A stretch of DNA of 45,446 nucleotides, taken from positions 1 through 45,446 of IMG/VR virus record IMGVR_UViG_3300044908_000046; one strand, written 5' to 3'. Position numbers and translations under genes: made by a program. Below are positions 1-6,465 of this stretch, in pieces. The stretch's first letter is position 1, and each line of letters starts with the position of its first letter. The notes under the pieces are model-generated. The model saw nothing but the letters and a program-made list of their open reading frames with translations. It was not told the origin of the DNA and did not search any database. Origin of the DNA: a virus.

Positions 1-127
1 TCTTTCTAAGGACCTTTTGGGTGCAATAGCTATTGCGTCACCAGCATCAAAATCTTGCGTCATGGGTGTCGGATTTTGCGTCACCGGAGCGGAATCTTGC
101 GTCACTGGCTTTTCTTCGTCACGCAAA
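1..127. repeat. Direct terminal repeat, left copy (circular-contig overlap)
   Basis: These 127 bases are identical to the last 127 of the window (45320-45446). The repeat lies inside one reading frame, which continues correctly only when the two copies are merged. That indicates a circular or circularly permuted molecule of about 45,319 bp. A length of 127 equals a commonly used assembler k-mer, so an assembly overlap is more likely than a true packaged terminal repeat. Confidence 0.95.
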
Positions 128-396
128 CTTTGCGTCATGCCAGCGATACTGTATCCGTTTACTCCCTTTGGTCCGCCGTCAGCAATTACCTCAAGCTCAC
201 CGGAATCTCTCAATTTCTGGATGCAGTACTGGACCCCGCGTTCGCTCATGCGGGTTTCGCGCGCAAGCGTGGCTATACTAGGCCATGCCCCGGTGCCATC
301 AGCGTGGGCGTGGTTCGCAATCATCAAGAGTGTGAGTAGGTAGCTGCCTTTATGTTGGGAATGTTCTGTGACAAACGATGCTGCTTGCCAGCTCAC
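1..396 (-). CDS. Replication initiator-like winged-helix protein, N-terminal part (gene crosses the contig junction)
   Basis: Start and middle of a gene that continues at 45125-45319. Joined, it has 197 codons (196 aa). It begins with GTG at 396 behind a GGAGG site. Residues 1-35 form a hydrophobic helix region. About residues 38-72 are a typical helix-turn-helix (WPSIATLARETRMS, then a recognition helix and a wing ending at SGELEVIADGG). This N-terminal type is shared by phage replication proteins such as lambda O and other helix-turn-helix initiators. From about residue 87 the chain carries repeated M/V-T-Q tripeptides encoded by DNA iterons, and then a charged C-terminus. The role as origin-binding initiator is inferred from the fold and the iterons. 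A purely regulatory DNA-binding protein is the alternative. Confidence 0.8.
   Translation of the reverse strand, partial: MSWQAASFVTEHSQHKGSYLLTLLMIANHAHADGTGAWPSIATLARETRMSERGVQYCIQKLRDSGELEVIADGGPKGVNGYSIAGMTQSLRDEEKPVTQDSAPVTQNPTPMTQDFDAGDAIAIAPKRSLER
23..137. other. Putative replication origin with five iterons inside the initiator gene
   Basis: The octamer TTGCGTCA occurs at 33-40, 55-62, 76-83, 97-104 and 130-137. Spacing is 22, 21, 21 and 33 bp, so the first four lie about two helical turns apart. A perfect 14-bp palindrome (GCAATAGCTATTGC) sits at 23-36 beside the first iteron. Across the junction, 45304-45329 is strongly A/T-rich (about 21 of 26 bases) and could be the unwinding element. 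Iterons inside the initiator gene next to an A/T-rich tract match the layout of ori-lambda within gene O. This is an inference from layout only. Confidence 0.6.
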
Positions 397-506
397 GGCC
401 CCTCCGTGCAAAGGGCGGAAGCCGGAGTGCACGCCCCGGCCCCCAATCCAGTTCCGACCGAAGCAATGAAGCGACCATTGCCGCGCCGGTGTGAGCCTGA
501 GATTTA

Positions 507-713
507 TCACAGCTTTCCGTCTAGCGCAATAGCGGCGTTTGCGGTAAAAACCGCCTCGCGCAAGAGCCGGATCGCCGCGGTCTGGTCCGCGCAATTTGGC
601 GTATTATCAACTATGCACTGGCCCATTTCTTTTGCTTTGGCGCGGATTGCTTCGTACTTCGGAAGCTGCTCTGCGCTTGGTGCGTGATAAGTAAATATGT
701 TGTTGATGTCCAC
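507..713 (-). CDS. Acb2/Tad1-type anti-defence protein (cyclic nucleotide sponge)
   Basis: A 68-aa protein starting at GTG 713, placed 4 bases after a strong AAAGGAGG site. The sequence has the Acb2/Tad1 helical-hairpin pattern. It opens with FTYHAP, then a conserved Gln and Tyr-Glu-x-Ile-Arg-x-Lys-Ala-Lys helix, a central P-N-C segment, a helix with repeated Ala/Leu, and the closing ANAAIA motif. Known members (T4 vs.4/Acb2, Tad1) bind cyclic oligonucleotides or gcADPR signals and so block CBASS or Thoeris. The frame is open to an ATG at 806, giving a 99-aa form with a basic extension, but the ribosome site favours the short form. Ligand specificity cannot be judged. The gene sits directly upstream of the initiator gene in the early operon. 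Confidence 0.75.
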   Translation of the reverse strand: MDINNIFTYHAPSAEQLPKYEAIRAKAKEMGQCIVDNTPNCADQTAAIRLLREAVFTANAAIALDGKL

Positions 714-811
714 TCGTCCTCCTTTGGATTTAGCTACAAAGCCTGAAGCACCGTAATAGTGCCGCATGAATCTTTCGCTTACCGGCCCGTGCGCTCTATC
801 TCTCATTCTGT

Positions 812-1036
812 TTACCTGTCAAGGGGTTTCTGCTCCGCCGTGTACGAGAGCGCAAATCTTATCGGACACCAGTCGCATGACGTGTTTTTCGCCACGTCAC
901 CCAAGAACTTCGTGCAGAAACTAAAATGGATGCAATCGCTGCAAGTCCGTCCTTCCGGCAGGTCCATCGAAGCGAATGTGTGACCGCCTACTGGATGCCG
1001 TTCCTCGGGAAGCCCGCATTTAACGCAGCGCTTCAC
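812..1036 (-). CDS. Small Cys-rich protein, two zinc-type Cys clusters
   Basis: A 74-aa protein. The GTG start overlaps the upstream stop in a GTGA, so translation is probably coupled. It has an N-terminal C-x2-C, a DLPEG segment, then C-x2-C-x4-C and a second Cys in the motif NTSCDWCPIRF. The second half recalls small phage proteins with a C-x2-C-x2-F core, but no function is known to me. It probably binds zinc and acts early in infection. In-frame ATG codons upstream (to 1090) would run over the neighbouring gene and lack a good ribosome site. Confidence 0.6.
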   Translation of the reverse strand: MKRCVKCGLPEERHPVGGHTFASMDLPEGRTCSDCIHFSFCTKFLGDVAKNTSCDWCPIRFALSYTAEQKPLDR

Positions 1037-1248
1037 TTGCGACACCTGTGGACATGCCCGCTGCACCATGCGCAGACCAGCATCTTGCAATCCCTACAGC
1101 GGAACCTTCTCGGGAATACCTCTTCGCCGCAGTCCTCGCAAGCGCGAGAACGGGCAACGTGTTTTGATGCAGTAGCCACCTGCTTTTTGCATTGTTTTGT
1201 CAAAAGGCCCCCTCTACTGCCGCGCCCCCGCCAGCCGCCGCCGTTCAC
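1033..1248 (-). CDS. Small zinc-finger-like protein
   Basis: A 71-aa basic protein. The C-terminal half carries four C-x2-C-type Cys pairs and His residues (ACEDCGEE, RCRDCKMLVCAWCSGHVH), consistent with a double zinc site. The N-terminus is Gly/Arg-rich. It starts at GTG 1248, where the GAGGTGG ribosome site and the start codon are part of one copy of the dispersed element described below. The stop overlaps the next start by four bases. Function unknown. Confidence 0.6.
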   Translation of the reverse strand: MNGGGWRGRGSRGGLLTKQCKKQVATASKHVARSRACEDCGEEVFPRRFRCRDCKMLVCAWCSGHVHRCRK

Positions 1249-1283
1249 CCACCTCGACGTTCTGAGCGGCTCTTACCTAGCGG
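1246..1283. repeat. Dispersed early-region element, copy 1
   Basis: One of six related elements of about 38-46 bp. On the minus strand it reads CTAGG, 21 bases, GAGGTGGGTGA, so it supplies the ribosome site and GTG start of the gene at 1033-1248. It shares a 16-base core (TCACCCACCTCGACGT) with the copy at 41292-41331 and has a degenerate GCTAGC half. Confidence 0.6.
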
Positions 1284-1533
1284 GTATCTCATACTCTGCT
1301 AAAGCCAGAGCTTCGGCAGGCAGCGCGTTCGCTATTTTCTTGAATCGCGCAAGTCCTTCTGCTGTCGTCCGGCAATCCACCGCTTCGCCGACCAACTCCT
1401 GCTCTTTTGCTGTGAGCCTGCGGCGAATGTGAAAGGCGCGAGCACGGTCTTCAATCCACTCCCCGGCTTTTGCATCGCCAAATCCGTCAAGAATCTCTCG
1501 CGCCATCGCCTCCAAAATGCTCGAAGAAACCAT
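1273..1533 (-). CDS. Hypothetical 86-aa early protein
   Basis: Acidic-basic mixed, mostly helical protein with no family I recognise. It starts MVSSSILEAMAREILDGFG and contains the helical segment LTAKEQELVGEAVDC. I chose the ATG at 1533, but no strong Shine-Dalgarno is visible there, and starts at GTG 1551 or ATG 1506 are possible. It ends about 25 bases before the next leftward gene, and its stop lies inside the dispersed element region. Confidence 0.55.
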   Translation of the reverse strand: MVSSSILEAMAREILDGFGDAKAGEWIEDRARAFHIRRRLTAKEQELVGEAVDCRTTAEGLARFKKIANALPAEALALAEYEIPAR

Positions 1534-1663
1534 AATGCTTTGATGACTCACTGAGCAGTGCCAGACCGGCCCGCCGAAACCGTTCTCGATTCATTCGTAA
1601 CCGCTGTTCACCGTCAGGATAATGCTCAAGCCGCGCCTGAAAAAGTGAAACTGCGGCTGACAT
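1487..1663 (-). CDS. Possible 58-aa protein overlapping the next gene's start
   Basis: An open frame of 58 codons starting at ATG 1663, in the otherwise empty stretch between the genes at 1721 and 1533. The product is basic and helical (LFQARLEHYPDGEQ near the start). It overlaps the gene at 1273-1533 by 47 bases and has no clear ribosome site. The protein-like composition is the only support. Otherwise I see no feature in 1534-1720. Confidence 0.3.
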   Translation of the reverse strand: MSAAVSLFQARLEHYPDGEQRLRMNRERFRRAGLALLSESSKHYGFFEHFGGDGARDS

Positions 1664-1720
1664 GTTTCAAACGCGAAACGACAATGATTCTTGATTGCAA
1701 CGTTGTGTTGGTATCCCACG

Positions 1721-2068
1721 TTAGCCCCTTCCAAACTTCTTGTTGCGGTCGCCGCGAACTGCTTTGCCCCGGCGAGCCTCTTGCTGGGCGCAGAGCTTGC
1801 CCATGATGGCCGCTAGGCGGGTGCTGTGCTCGTCGAGCCGGGTATTCACAAGCCGCAATGCTTCAGGGAAGCCCGAGTACAGTTCTATGCGGTCGTGGAT
1901 ATTTCGGAACATCCTGTCCAGCTTGTCGCTCAACTTGGCGGCGTAAATGTTTTGCTCGTTCTGAATTTCCAGCACCGCCCCCAGCAGCAACTCCCTGAAC
2001 CGCACGGTGTCTTCTTTGGCGGCCACGAGGGCGTCGAGCTGCTCTTGGATCTTATCGAGTGAAGTCAC
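1721..2068 (-). CDS. Hypothetical coiled-coil protein
   Basis: A 115-aa protein that is almost entirely alpha-helical with heptad-like spacing of Leu and Ile (LDKIQEQLDALVAAKEDTV, then KLSDKLDRMFRNIHDRIE), ending in a basic tail (RGDRNKKFGRG). This suggests a coiled-coil dimer or trimer with a nucleic-acid-binding tail. It starts at GTG 2068 behind GGGGTGAC. No family recognised. Confidence 0.6.
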   Translation of the reverse strand: MTSLDKIQEQLDALVAAKEDTVRFRELLLGAVLEIQNEQNIYAAKLSDKLDRMFRNIHDRIELYSGFPEALRLVNTRLDEHSTRLAAIMGKLCAQQEARRGKAVRGDRNKKFGRG

Positions 2069-2094
2069 GAGTCACCCCTATGCCACTGCCATGA

Positions 2095-2607
2095 CTAGCG
2101 TTGCGGATAGAACCCTGCCTGATCTACGGTTTTCAATCCATTTCCGGGCATTCCTATTGCGCTCGGAGCCCATCCGTCGCCGACAAACTGCGTTGCCGAT
2201 TCCCTATCCCACGGACCAGTGCCACGCTGCTGACTCCAAAAGTCTCCTTTGGTTGCCAAGTACTCAACTAGTTCGGCCTTGGTTGCGAATGGCGGCGTAA
2301 CGGGCGTTCCTTCGCTGACCGTCTCGTAAACCTGGAACCAAGTTGCTTCGCCATCCGCCCACTTCGGACGGTAATACTCTTTGTCCGGCGGGTCGCCAGC
2401 CCACTGCCAGTAGTATTTATAGGCCTTGCGCCAATTTTCGCTTTCGTCTTTCTGGTCAGCGTGTTCGCCTTTCGACCACTGGACGCATTCAGCGAACCAT
2501 TCCGCCGCGCGTTCCTCAAAATCTTGGTCATGCAGCGGATGGTACTCTCCGCTTTCCTTGCGTGGGTGCTCCCAATTCGGTGGAACCATTCTGACTTCTC
2601 TGCCCAT
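2095..2607 (-). CDS. Conserved phage protein of the MGREVRxVP type
   Basis: A 170-aa acidic, Trp-rich protein. The ATG at 2607 follows GAGGAGAGGTG, which decides the start against an upstream ATG at 2640. It opens MGREVRMVPPNWEHP, has a central W-x-W-A-G-D-P-P-D element, and then FQVYETVSEGTPVTPPFAT. Small proteins with this MGREVR opening and the 'ETxSEGxPVxPxFAT' segment recur in many tailed phages without a known function. Length is in the usual range. Confidence 0.7.
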   Translation of the reverse strand: MGREVRMVPPNWEHPRKESGEYHPLHDQDFEERAAEWFAECVQWSKGEHADQKDESENWRKAYKYYWQWAGDPPDKEYYRPKWADGEATWFQVYETVSEGTPVTPPFATKAELVEYLATKGDFWSQQRGTGPWDRESATQFVGDGWAPSAIGMPGNGLKTVDQAGFYPQR

Positions 2608-2629
2608 CACCTCTCCTCGATTGACCACG

Positions 2630-2668
2630 GCGCTAGCCATGAACTCAGCCAGTCCGAGGTGTTCCCAA
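2630..2668. repeat. Dispersed early-region element, copy 2
   Basis: On the plus strand GCGCTAGC (2630-2637), 18 bases, then CGAGGTGTTC. It fills the junction between the stop of the gene at 2675-2857 and the start of the gene at 2095-2607. Its orientation is opposite to copy 1 relative to transcription, so here it cannot supply the ribosome site. Confidence 0.5.
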
Positions 2669-2674
2669 AAACTA

Positions 2675-2857
2675 TTACTGATTCGCCCACAACCCTAAGC
2701 CAATCGCCACAACCACCAGCGCACCCAGCCAGCACAAGACCACTAGCAATTCTTCGCCGGTGATGTCGTGCCGCTCCCGCAACTGGGCTAGGATGGCTCG
2801 CGCGCGGCGGCGGTCGGCTGTGATGAGCTCTTCTTCGGTGACGGGCTTAGGTTTCAT
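2675..2857 (-). CDS. Small single-span membrane protein
   Basis: A 60-aa protein with a charged N-terminal helix (residues 1-37) and one C-terminal transmembrane segment (LLVVLCWLGALVVVAIGLGL), ending WANQ. This is an N-in or tail-anchored layout. ATG 2857 overlaps the upstream gene's end by 11 bases. Early phage membrane proteins of this size often act in superinfection exclusion or host takeover, but nothing here specifies which. Confidence 0.65.
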   Translation of the reverse strand: MKPKPVTEEELITADRRRARAILAQLRERHDITGEELLVVLCWLGALVVVAIGLGLWANQ

Positions 2858-3152
2858 GTTCTGCCTTCCATGCCGCTATTTCGTCATTGCTCCAATGCCG
2901 CAGACAGGTCACCAGATACAGCCCAAAGAGCGTAGGGTTCTCATCGAGCACCCGCAGAATGCGCTCACGTTCGGCATGAAACTCCGCAAAAGTTTGCTCA
3001 TCGGCTGCAAAGGTGATCCTCTTGCGCTTCTCGACATTGGCAATCCGTTTCCTTGCCTCTCTGCGCGGCAATTTAAAGACTACCGGTTCGTCGTCCGCCA
3101 GATGGTCGTTCAGCCATGCCCATCGTGCTTTGACTTCGGCCCAACGCGGCAT
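2847..3152 (-). CDS. Hypothetical basic protein
   Basis: A 101-aa basic helical protein (MPRWAEVKARWAWLNDHL at the N-terminus, then an Arg/Lys-rich stretch and a Glu-rich helix). The start at ATG 3152 overlaps the upstream HNH stop as TGATG and follows GAGGTGGGG. Function unknown. Confidence 0.6.
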   Translation of the reverse strand: MPRWAEVKARWAWLNDHLADDEPVVFKLPRREARKRIANVEKRKRITFAADEQTFAEFHAERERILRVLDENPTLFGLYLVTCLRHWSNDEIAAWKAEHET

Positions 3153-3511
3153 CAACCCCACCTCGCCCGTGCGCCAAGACGCCCTATTTTCCCAAGATAT
3201 TTTATGGGGTCGCCTTCGATTGCCCGGCGCCTGTTCTCCCAGATCGAAACAATTTCCAAGTGCTCAGGATTAACGCACATTTTATTGCTACACAGATGGT
3301 CGACGGTCATACCTTTTGGGATTTCCTTGTGCATGGCATATGAAAACCTATGCGGGTAAACGTGCTTCCACTTGCCGTCGACTTTTATGGCGAATCCTCC
3401 ATACTCATTACGTTTACAGCCAGTCCACAACCAGCAAGTCGGAGTCTTTTGGACTTGCGCCCAAAACCGGACCTCAGCAGTAGCTACTTTAGAAAGCCTA
3501 GGCAATCTCAA
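3152..3511 (-). CDS. HNH endonuclease (homing type)
   Basis: A 119-aa protein with the HNH_3-like pattern. It has CWLWTG near residue 26, a Tyr/His-rich strand (HRFSYAMH), and then the core VDHLCSNKMCVNPEHLEIVS, with catalytic His of the DH pair and the downstream N-P-x-H. It ends in a basic tail. These free-standing endonucleases cut DNA at an unoccupied site and spread with their gene. The likely start is TTG 3511, overlapping the end of the ERF gene by 14 bases. Its insertion between the recombination gene and the next early gene is typical of a homing intruder. A close relative lies at 42885-43367. Confidence 0.85.
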   Translation of the reverse strand: MRLPRLSKVATAEVRFWAQVQKTPTCWLWTGCKRNEYGGFAIKVDGKWKHVYPHRFSYAMHKEIPKGMTVDHLCSNKMCVNPEHLEIVSIWENRRRAIEGDPIKYLGKIGRLGARARWG

Positions 3512-4373
3512 TCTCCATGCGCTCGCACAGAGTCTTGAAGTCGGCTAGGAACTCCGGCGCAAACTGATAGTACGAGCCATTGCCAAGCTTCGATGGCTTC
3601 TTTTTTGCGTCCACATCCCGCAGGAAGTCGCACACCTTGTTGTCGGCTAGGTACCCATTCACAGCTATATCGCTATTGGGCATAATCTTGATGAAGACAA
3701 TCCGGCGCGCGTCCTGGGATGTGGTTTCCTGCGCATTAGCGCGCATCTCAGCGACTTTCTGCTCGCCAACGGCCTTGGCAGCCACCTTGCCGCGTTCCTT
3801 GGCCGATTTGGCGTCTTCTTTGCTATCCTGCTCGGGATCGTCGCCTGTAGGTATCAGGAAAGCCTTCATCAGCATGTATTTCTCGCTGCCGGTAAAAGCT
3901 TTGTAAAAGCCCTTATCCACGTTATCTTCGCCGACGCCATGCACCACGATGGTCTTTTCCTCGCCAGACTCGCCGTCGGCAAAGGTCCACTCCACCTCAA
4001 TTTCCGTCAGCTGCGTCTTGCGCACAACTTGAATCGGCTGATTGTTGACCCACTTGGTTGTTTCGACTTCGAGCGGCGAGCGCACAACCTTGGTGACGTT
4101 CGGAAAGATGAACAGATGCCGCGAAGCCAGTTCCTTGCGGATGGCATCGGCCAGGTCGGCCTCGGTCACGTAGTCGTACTTGTGGAACTCGTTTCTGCCG
4201 CGCTTGGCAACACGCTCGACCGCGGCCATGACTTCGCAGAGTTTTTGCACCAATGTTTTTGGTTTCGGCTCATCTGCCGGCGTGGCCGCACGCTTGGCAA
4301 TCTCGTCTCTAACCTCTTTGCGATTCGAAAACCGGTGTTCGCCATCGCTAGGAATGACCATTTGTTCGCTCAC
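3498..4373 (-). CDS. ERF-family single-strand annealing recombinase
   Basis: A 291-aa protein matching the ERF superfamily in its N-terminal domain. The helix VQKLCEVMAAVERVAKRG near residues 42-60 is followed by Y-x-Y-V-T-E-A-D-L. The signature GVGEDNVDKGFYKAFTGSEKY and PTGDDPEQ lie at about residues 146-182. ERF proteins (P22 Erf, Sak) anneal complementary single strands in recombination-dependent replication and repair. The Ala/Lys-rich linker (about 185-215) leads to a C-terminal domain I do not recognise. It starts at GTG 4373 in a GTGA overlap with the upstream gene. Confidence 0.85.
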   Translation of the reverse strand: MSEQMVIPSDGEHRFSNRKEVRDEIAKRAATPADEPKPKTLVQKLCEVMAAVERVAKRGRNEFHKYDYVTEADLADAIRKELASRHLFIFPNVTKVVRSPLEVETTKWVNNQPIQVVRKTQLTEIEVEWTFADGESGEEKTIVVHGVGEDNVDKGFYKAFTGSEKYMLMKAFLIPTGDDPEQDSKEDAKSAKERGKVAAKAVGEQKVAEMRANAQETTSQDARRIVFIKIMPNSDIAVNGYLADNKVCDFLRDVDAKKKPSKLGNGSYYQFAPEFLADFKTLCERMEIEIA

Positions 4374-4552
4374 AATCCCTCTTTTCTTTTGTCCAGCTCT
4401 TGCTCGGCTCGGTCGATATGCCGCTCATCCACTTTGCTCTTCTCGTCTTCGATGAACAGCGAAATCCTGTCCTGCATGGTGTCGAGTTCAGACCAAGTTA
4501 ACGGCTCATCCCTGAAGCAGCGCTTACAGGTTTGCGTCAGAATGTCGGCCAT
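4370..4552 (-). CDS. Hypothetical 60-aa protein upstream of the annealing protein
   Basis: Charged helical protein with one C-x2-C pair (TCKRCFRDEPLTW) and a Glu/Lys-rich C-terminus. It is coupled to the ERF gene by a GTGA overlap. I placed the start at ATG 4552, after the upstream stop at 4576. Longer in-frame starts reach 4651 and 4747 but would overlap that gene. Function unknown. Confidence 0.5.
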   Translation of the reverse strand: MADILTQTCKRCFRDEPLTWSELDTMQDRISLFIEDEKSKVDERHIDRAEQELDKRKEGL

Positions 4553-4575
4553 GGCTTCGCCGAACTCGGACGGTT

Positions 4576-4926
4576 TCAAGACACACCCCGCTTCTTCTCC
4601 CGCATTTGGGTTTGGGAGTGATTCTTTGCTATGAAATAGCCAGCCAACCATTCCGCGATGGCCTTGTGCGGTTGCCTGTTGAGAAGCGGGGAACTCAGAG
4701 CAGGGCTTATCAAGGCACAGCGGAACACTGACACGACACAACTGCACCCTCGATTTGCTCTGGAGTCGAGGCCGTGGACCAGCTTGCCAGATTTAGTTGT
4801 TCGGGGAGTTGCATGACCCCTCCGACAAGGGTTGGAAGGGGAGAGTGTCGGCCCTCCCCAACCAAACATCTCACCAAAGCGGTTAAGTGACCGCCGCCTC
4901 ATGAGCTCGCACAAATCTTCTATCAT
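4576..4926 (-). CDS. Doubtful 116-aa open frame
   Basis: The frame begins MIEDLCELMRRRSLNRFGEM at ATG 4926, 9 bases after the last base of GCGCGGAG-like sequence. The middle is Cys/Ser/Arg-rich and not clearly protein-like, although the end (KAIAEWLAGYFIAKNHSQ) looks helical. It fills an otherwise empty 400-base interval. It may be real, broken or spurious. Confidence 0.35.
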   Translation of the reverse strand: MIEDLCELMRRRSLNRFGEMFGWGGPTLSPSNPCRRGHATPRTTKSGKLVHGLDSRANRGCSCVVSVFRCALISPALSSPLLNRQPHKAIAEWLAGYFIAKNHSQTQMREKKRGVS

Positions 4927-4960
4927 CGCTCCGCGCTGACTGCAAGCAAAATCGCTCCCA

Positions 4961-5004
4961 GCGCTAGCTATTACTGATTGGTAAGACGAGGTGTGTTCAC
5001 AAAG
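4961..5004. repeat. Dispersed early-region element, copy 3
   Basis: GCGCTAGC (4961-4968), 19 bases, then GAGGTGTGTTCAC on the plus strand. The GAGGTGTGTTCA part is identical to copy 5. It lies at the stop of the leftward gene at 4997 and, in that direction, ahead of the next gene. No plus-strand gene is expected here. Confidence 0.6.
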
Positions 5005-5203
5005 CATTTCTTGTCCACCTATTCGCAAAGCTAGGTTTGCCAAGCGCGCGCTCCAAGGCTTCCTTGACCTTTTTGCGCTGTTCGGCCAGCCAGGCACGCT
5101 TGAGGAGCCGTTCAAACTCGTCGGTGGACATCTCGCTGCCGTCGCATTCGCACTGGTCCAGGTAGATGGTTGCTTGGCAGTGCGGGCAGACATGGCCATC
5201 CAT
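4997..5203 (-). CDS. Small zinc-ribbon-like protein with charged helix
   Basis: A 68-aa protein. An N-terminal knuckle (HVCPHCQATIYLDQCEC) has four Cys, followed by an acidic linker and a Lys/Arg/Glu-rich helix (RLLKRAWLAEQRKKVKEALE). I chose ATG 5203, 12 bases after the upstream stop. Its stop lies inside copy 3 of the dispersed element. It probably binds zinc; partner unknown. Confidence 0.6.
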   Translation of the reverse strand: MDGHVCPHCQATIYLDQCECDGSEMSTDEFERLLKRAWLAEQRKKVKEALERALGKPSFANRWTRNAL

Positions 5204-5214
5204 GGTTTCCAGGC

Positions 5215-5481
5215 TCAAGGCCGCACCACGCACCAAACACTCTTGTTGTCGCGCACGGTCGAGAATTTGCTGACGTGAGGCGTTCCTTTGGCTCGGAGTG
5301 CGGCGAATCGCTCATTGCGCGCGGTTTTATCGGCAAACTCCTCGACGGTCATCTTCTGCTTGCCGTACTGATGACCACGGCCCGCAAAAGGCGTTCTGGA
5401 ATGGCGCATTTTTGTGCGTCGCCCAGCCCATCCTGGTCGCTCTGAAGCTTCCTTCCAGTCCTGAAAACTAAGAATGTTCAT
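5215..5481 (-). CDS. Hypothetical 88-aa protein
   Basis: Basic soluble protein beginning MNILSFQDWKEASERPGW, with a central RGHQYGKQKMTVEEFADK element. The ATG at 5481 follows CTAGAGAAA and lies 17 bases after the upstream stop. No family recognised. Confidence 0.55.
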   Translation of the reverse strand: MNILSFQDWKEASERPGWAGRRTKMRHSRTPFAGRGHQYGKQKMTVEEFADKTARNERFAALRAKGTPHVSKFSTVRDNKSVWCVVRP

Positions 5482-5498
5482 GATTTTCTCTAGTAGAT

Positions 5499-5744
5499 TC
5501 ACATTCCCTCCATGTCGGCGATGTAGCAGCTTTTCGAGCAATAGCGGTCGGTTTTGTCGCCGATCGGATAGCCGCAAAACCTGCATTTGTACGCTTCGAG
5601 CACAGCTTCTTGGCAAGACTCCACCACGCAATAGGCTTCGAAGTCGCCAGAGAGCTGGTCGGCTTCGTCTAGCCGGGCGAGCGGGGCCAGGTAGGCCAGG
5701 ATGCCTTCGAGTTGCGCCAGTCCTTCGTCTTCGTCAACGGTCAT
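5499..5744 (-). CDS. Small protein with C-terminal zinc finger
   Basis: An 81-aa acidic protein. Residues 1-50 are a negatively charged helical region. The C-terminus carries C-x2-C-G-x10-C-x3-C (CRFCGYPIGDKTDRYC...C), a treble-clef-like zinc site resembling those that detect modified or foreign protein ends. ATG 5744 overlaps the upstream stop as ATGA and follows GGGAGG. Confidence 0.65.
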   Translation of the reverse strand: MTVDEDEGLAQLEGILAYLAPLARLDEADQLSGDFEAYCVVESCQEAVLEAYKCRFCGYPIGDKTDRYCSKSCYIADMEGM

Positions 5745-5992
5745 GCGGGCCTCCCTTCGGATCGTAACTGTGAATCGCGCTCATGTTCTTCCTTGGCAAG
5801 CAACGTCTCGACTTCATCCTGCCAGTGCGCGTAGATGTTCCAGATTCGGTAGGCCGGATACTTAAACTCGCCAAACAGCACACCGTCTCGCGTCACAACG
5901 ATGTTGGCGTCCTGCACCATGGGATCATCATTGAGGCAAGCCGTAGCAATGAATCCTTTGTGCTCGATCTTGAACGCTTCATGCGCGGTCAC
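5741..5992 (-). CDS. Hypothetical 83-aa early protein
   Basis: It starts at GTG 5992 behind GAGGAGGGG, which excludes the longer frame to 6067. The N-terminal two-thirds looks like a beta-rich domain (FIATACLNDDPMVQDANIVV, then GVLFGEFKYPAYRIW), followed by an acidic helix. Function unknown. It follows copy 4 of the dispersed element in the leftward direction. Confidence 0.6.
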   Translation of the reverse strand: MTAHEAFKIEHKGFIATACLNDDPMVQDANIVVTRDGVLFGEFKYPAYRIWNIYAHWQDEVETLLAKEEHERDSQLRSEGRPA

Positions 5993-6014
5993 AGCCCCTC
6001 CTCGGTTTCCTGTT

Positions 6015-6060
6015 GCGCTAGCTCGTAAACTACTGATCTTGCTGAGGTTTGTGCAAAACC
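6015..6060. repeat. Dispersed early-region element, copy 4
   Basis: GCGCTAGC (6015-6022), 21 bases, then GAGGTTTGTGCAAAACC on the plus strand. It fills the junction between the stop of the gene at 6064 and the ribosome site of the gene starting at 5992. Confidence 0.55.
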
Positions 6061-6063
6061 TTT

Positions 6064-6459
6064 TCAAACATTTTCTCTTGCCGCTTTGCGTGCGAGATCG
6101 CCCTGCTCGACCAGGTTCACATCAAATCTCATGGAAGCTTCGGCAATCACGGCGTCGGCCCGCACCGGATCCAGCACGTCAAACGGGCATCCCCACAGCA
6201 GAAACGAAACCTCATCGAGCAGGGCATCAACTTTACGCTCGACTTGGGTGCGTTCGCGCCGCTCGGTGGCCGGGGCTGGCACAACGGGCTGTTCCGCTCG
6301 GGTATGGCGCGGGCACCATCCCGACTCGCAACCCTTGGCGGGGACCATTTCCCTTGTCATGGGGTGGCAGACCAGCACCCGCCAGAGGCAGCGGTTTTGC
6401 TTGCAGAATCTTTCGGGGTGCTTTTCTTTGTCCAGGGCGACTTTACTTTGGATGTCCAT
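6064..6459 (-). CDS. Hypothetical early protein with Cys-rich N-terminal half
   Basis: A 131-aa protein. Four Cys and several His in residues 15-55 (RFCKQNRCLW, then CHPMTRE, then CESGWCPRH) suggest a zinc-bound fold, followed by a Pro/Ala linker and a helical C-terminal domain. The ATG at 6459 has no Shine-Dalgarno and lies only 6 bases after a possible -10 box, so the transcript may be leaderless. Confidence 0.6.
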   Translation of the reverse strand: MDIQSKVALDKEKHPERFCKQNRCLWRVLVCHPMTREMVPAKGCESGWCPRHTRAEQPVVPAPATERRERTQVERKVDALLDEVSFLLWGCPFDVLDPVRADAVIAEASMRFDVNLVEQGDLARKAARENV

Positions 6460-6465
6460 AAAGAA

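Noticed and set aside
1-127. Terminal repeat as a true packaged direct terminal repeat
   Set aside because: It lies in the middle of a reading frame and its length equals a usual assembler k-mer, so a circular assembly overlap is simpler. Read depth at the ends would decide.
55-137. TTGCGTCA repeats as a CRISPR array
   Set aside because: The unit is only 8 bases, spacing is 21-33 bases, and it lies inside a gene. Iterons explain it better.
4991-5278. Plus-strand frame starting at the GTG of element copy 3
   Set aside because: It lies opposite a better minus-strand gene with a zinc site and correct coupling, and its composition looks like an antisense shadow.
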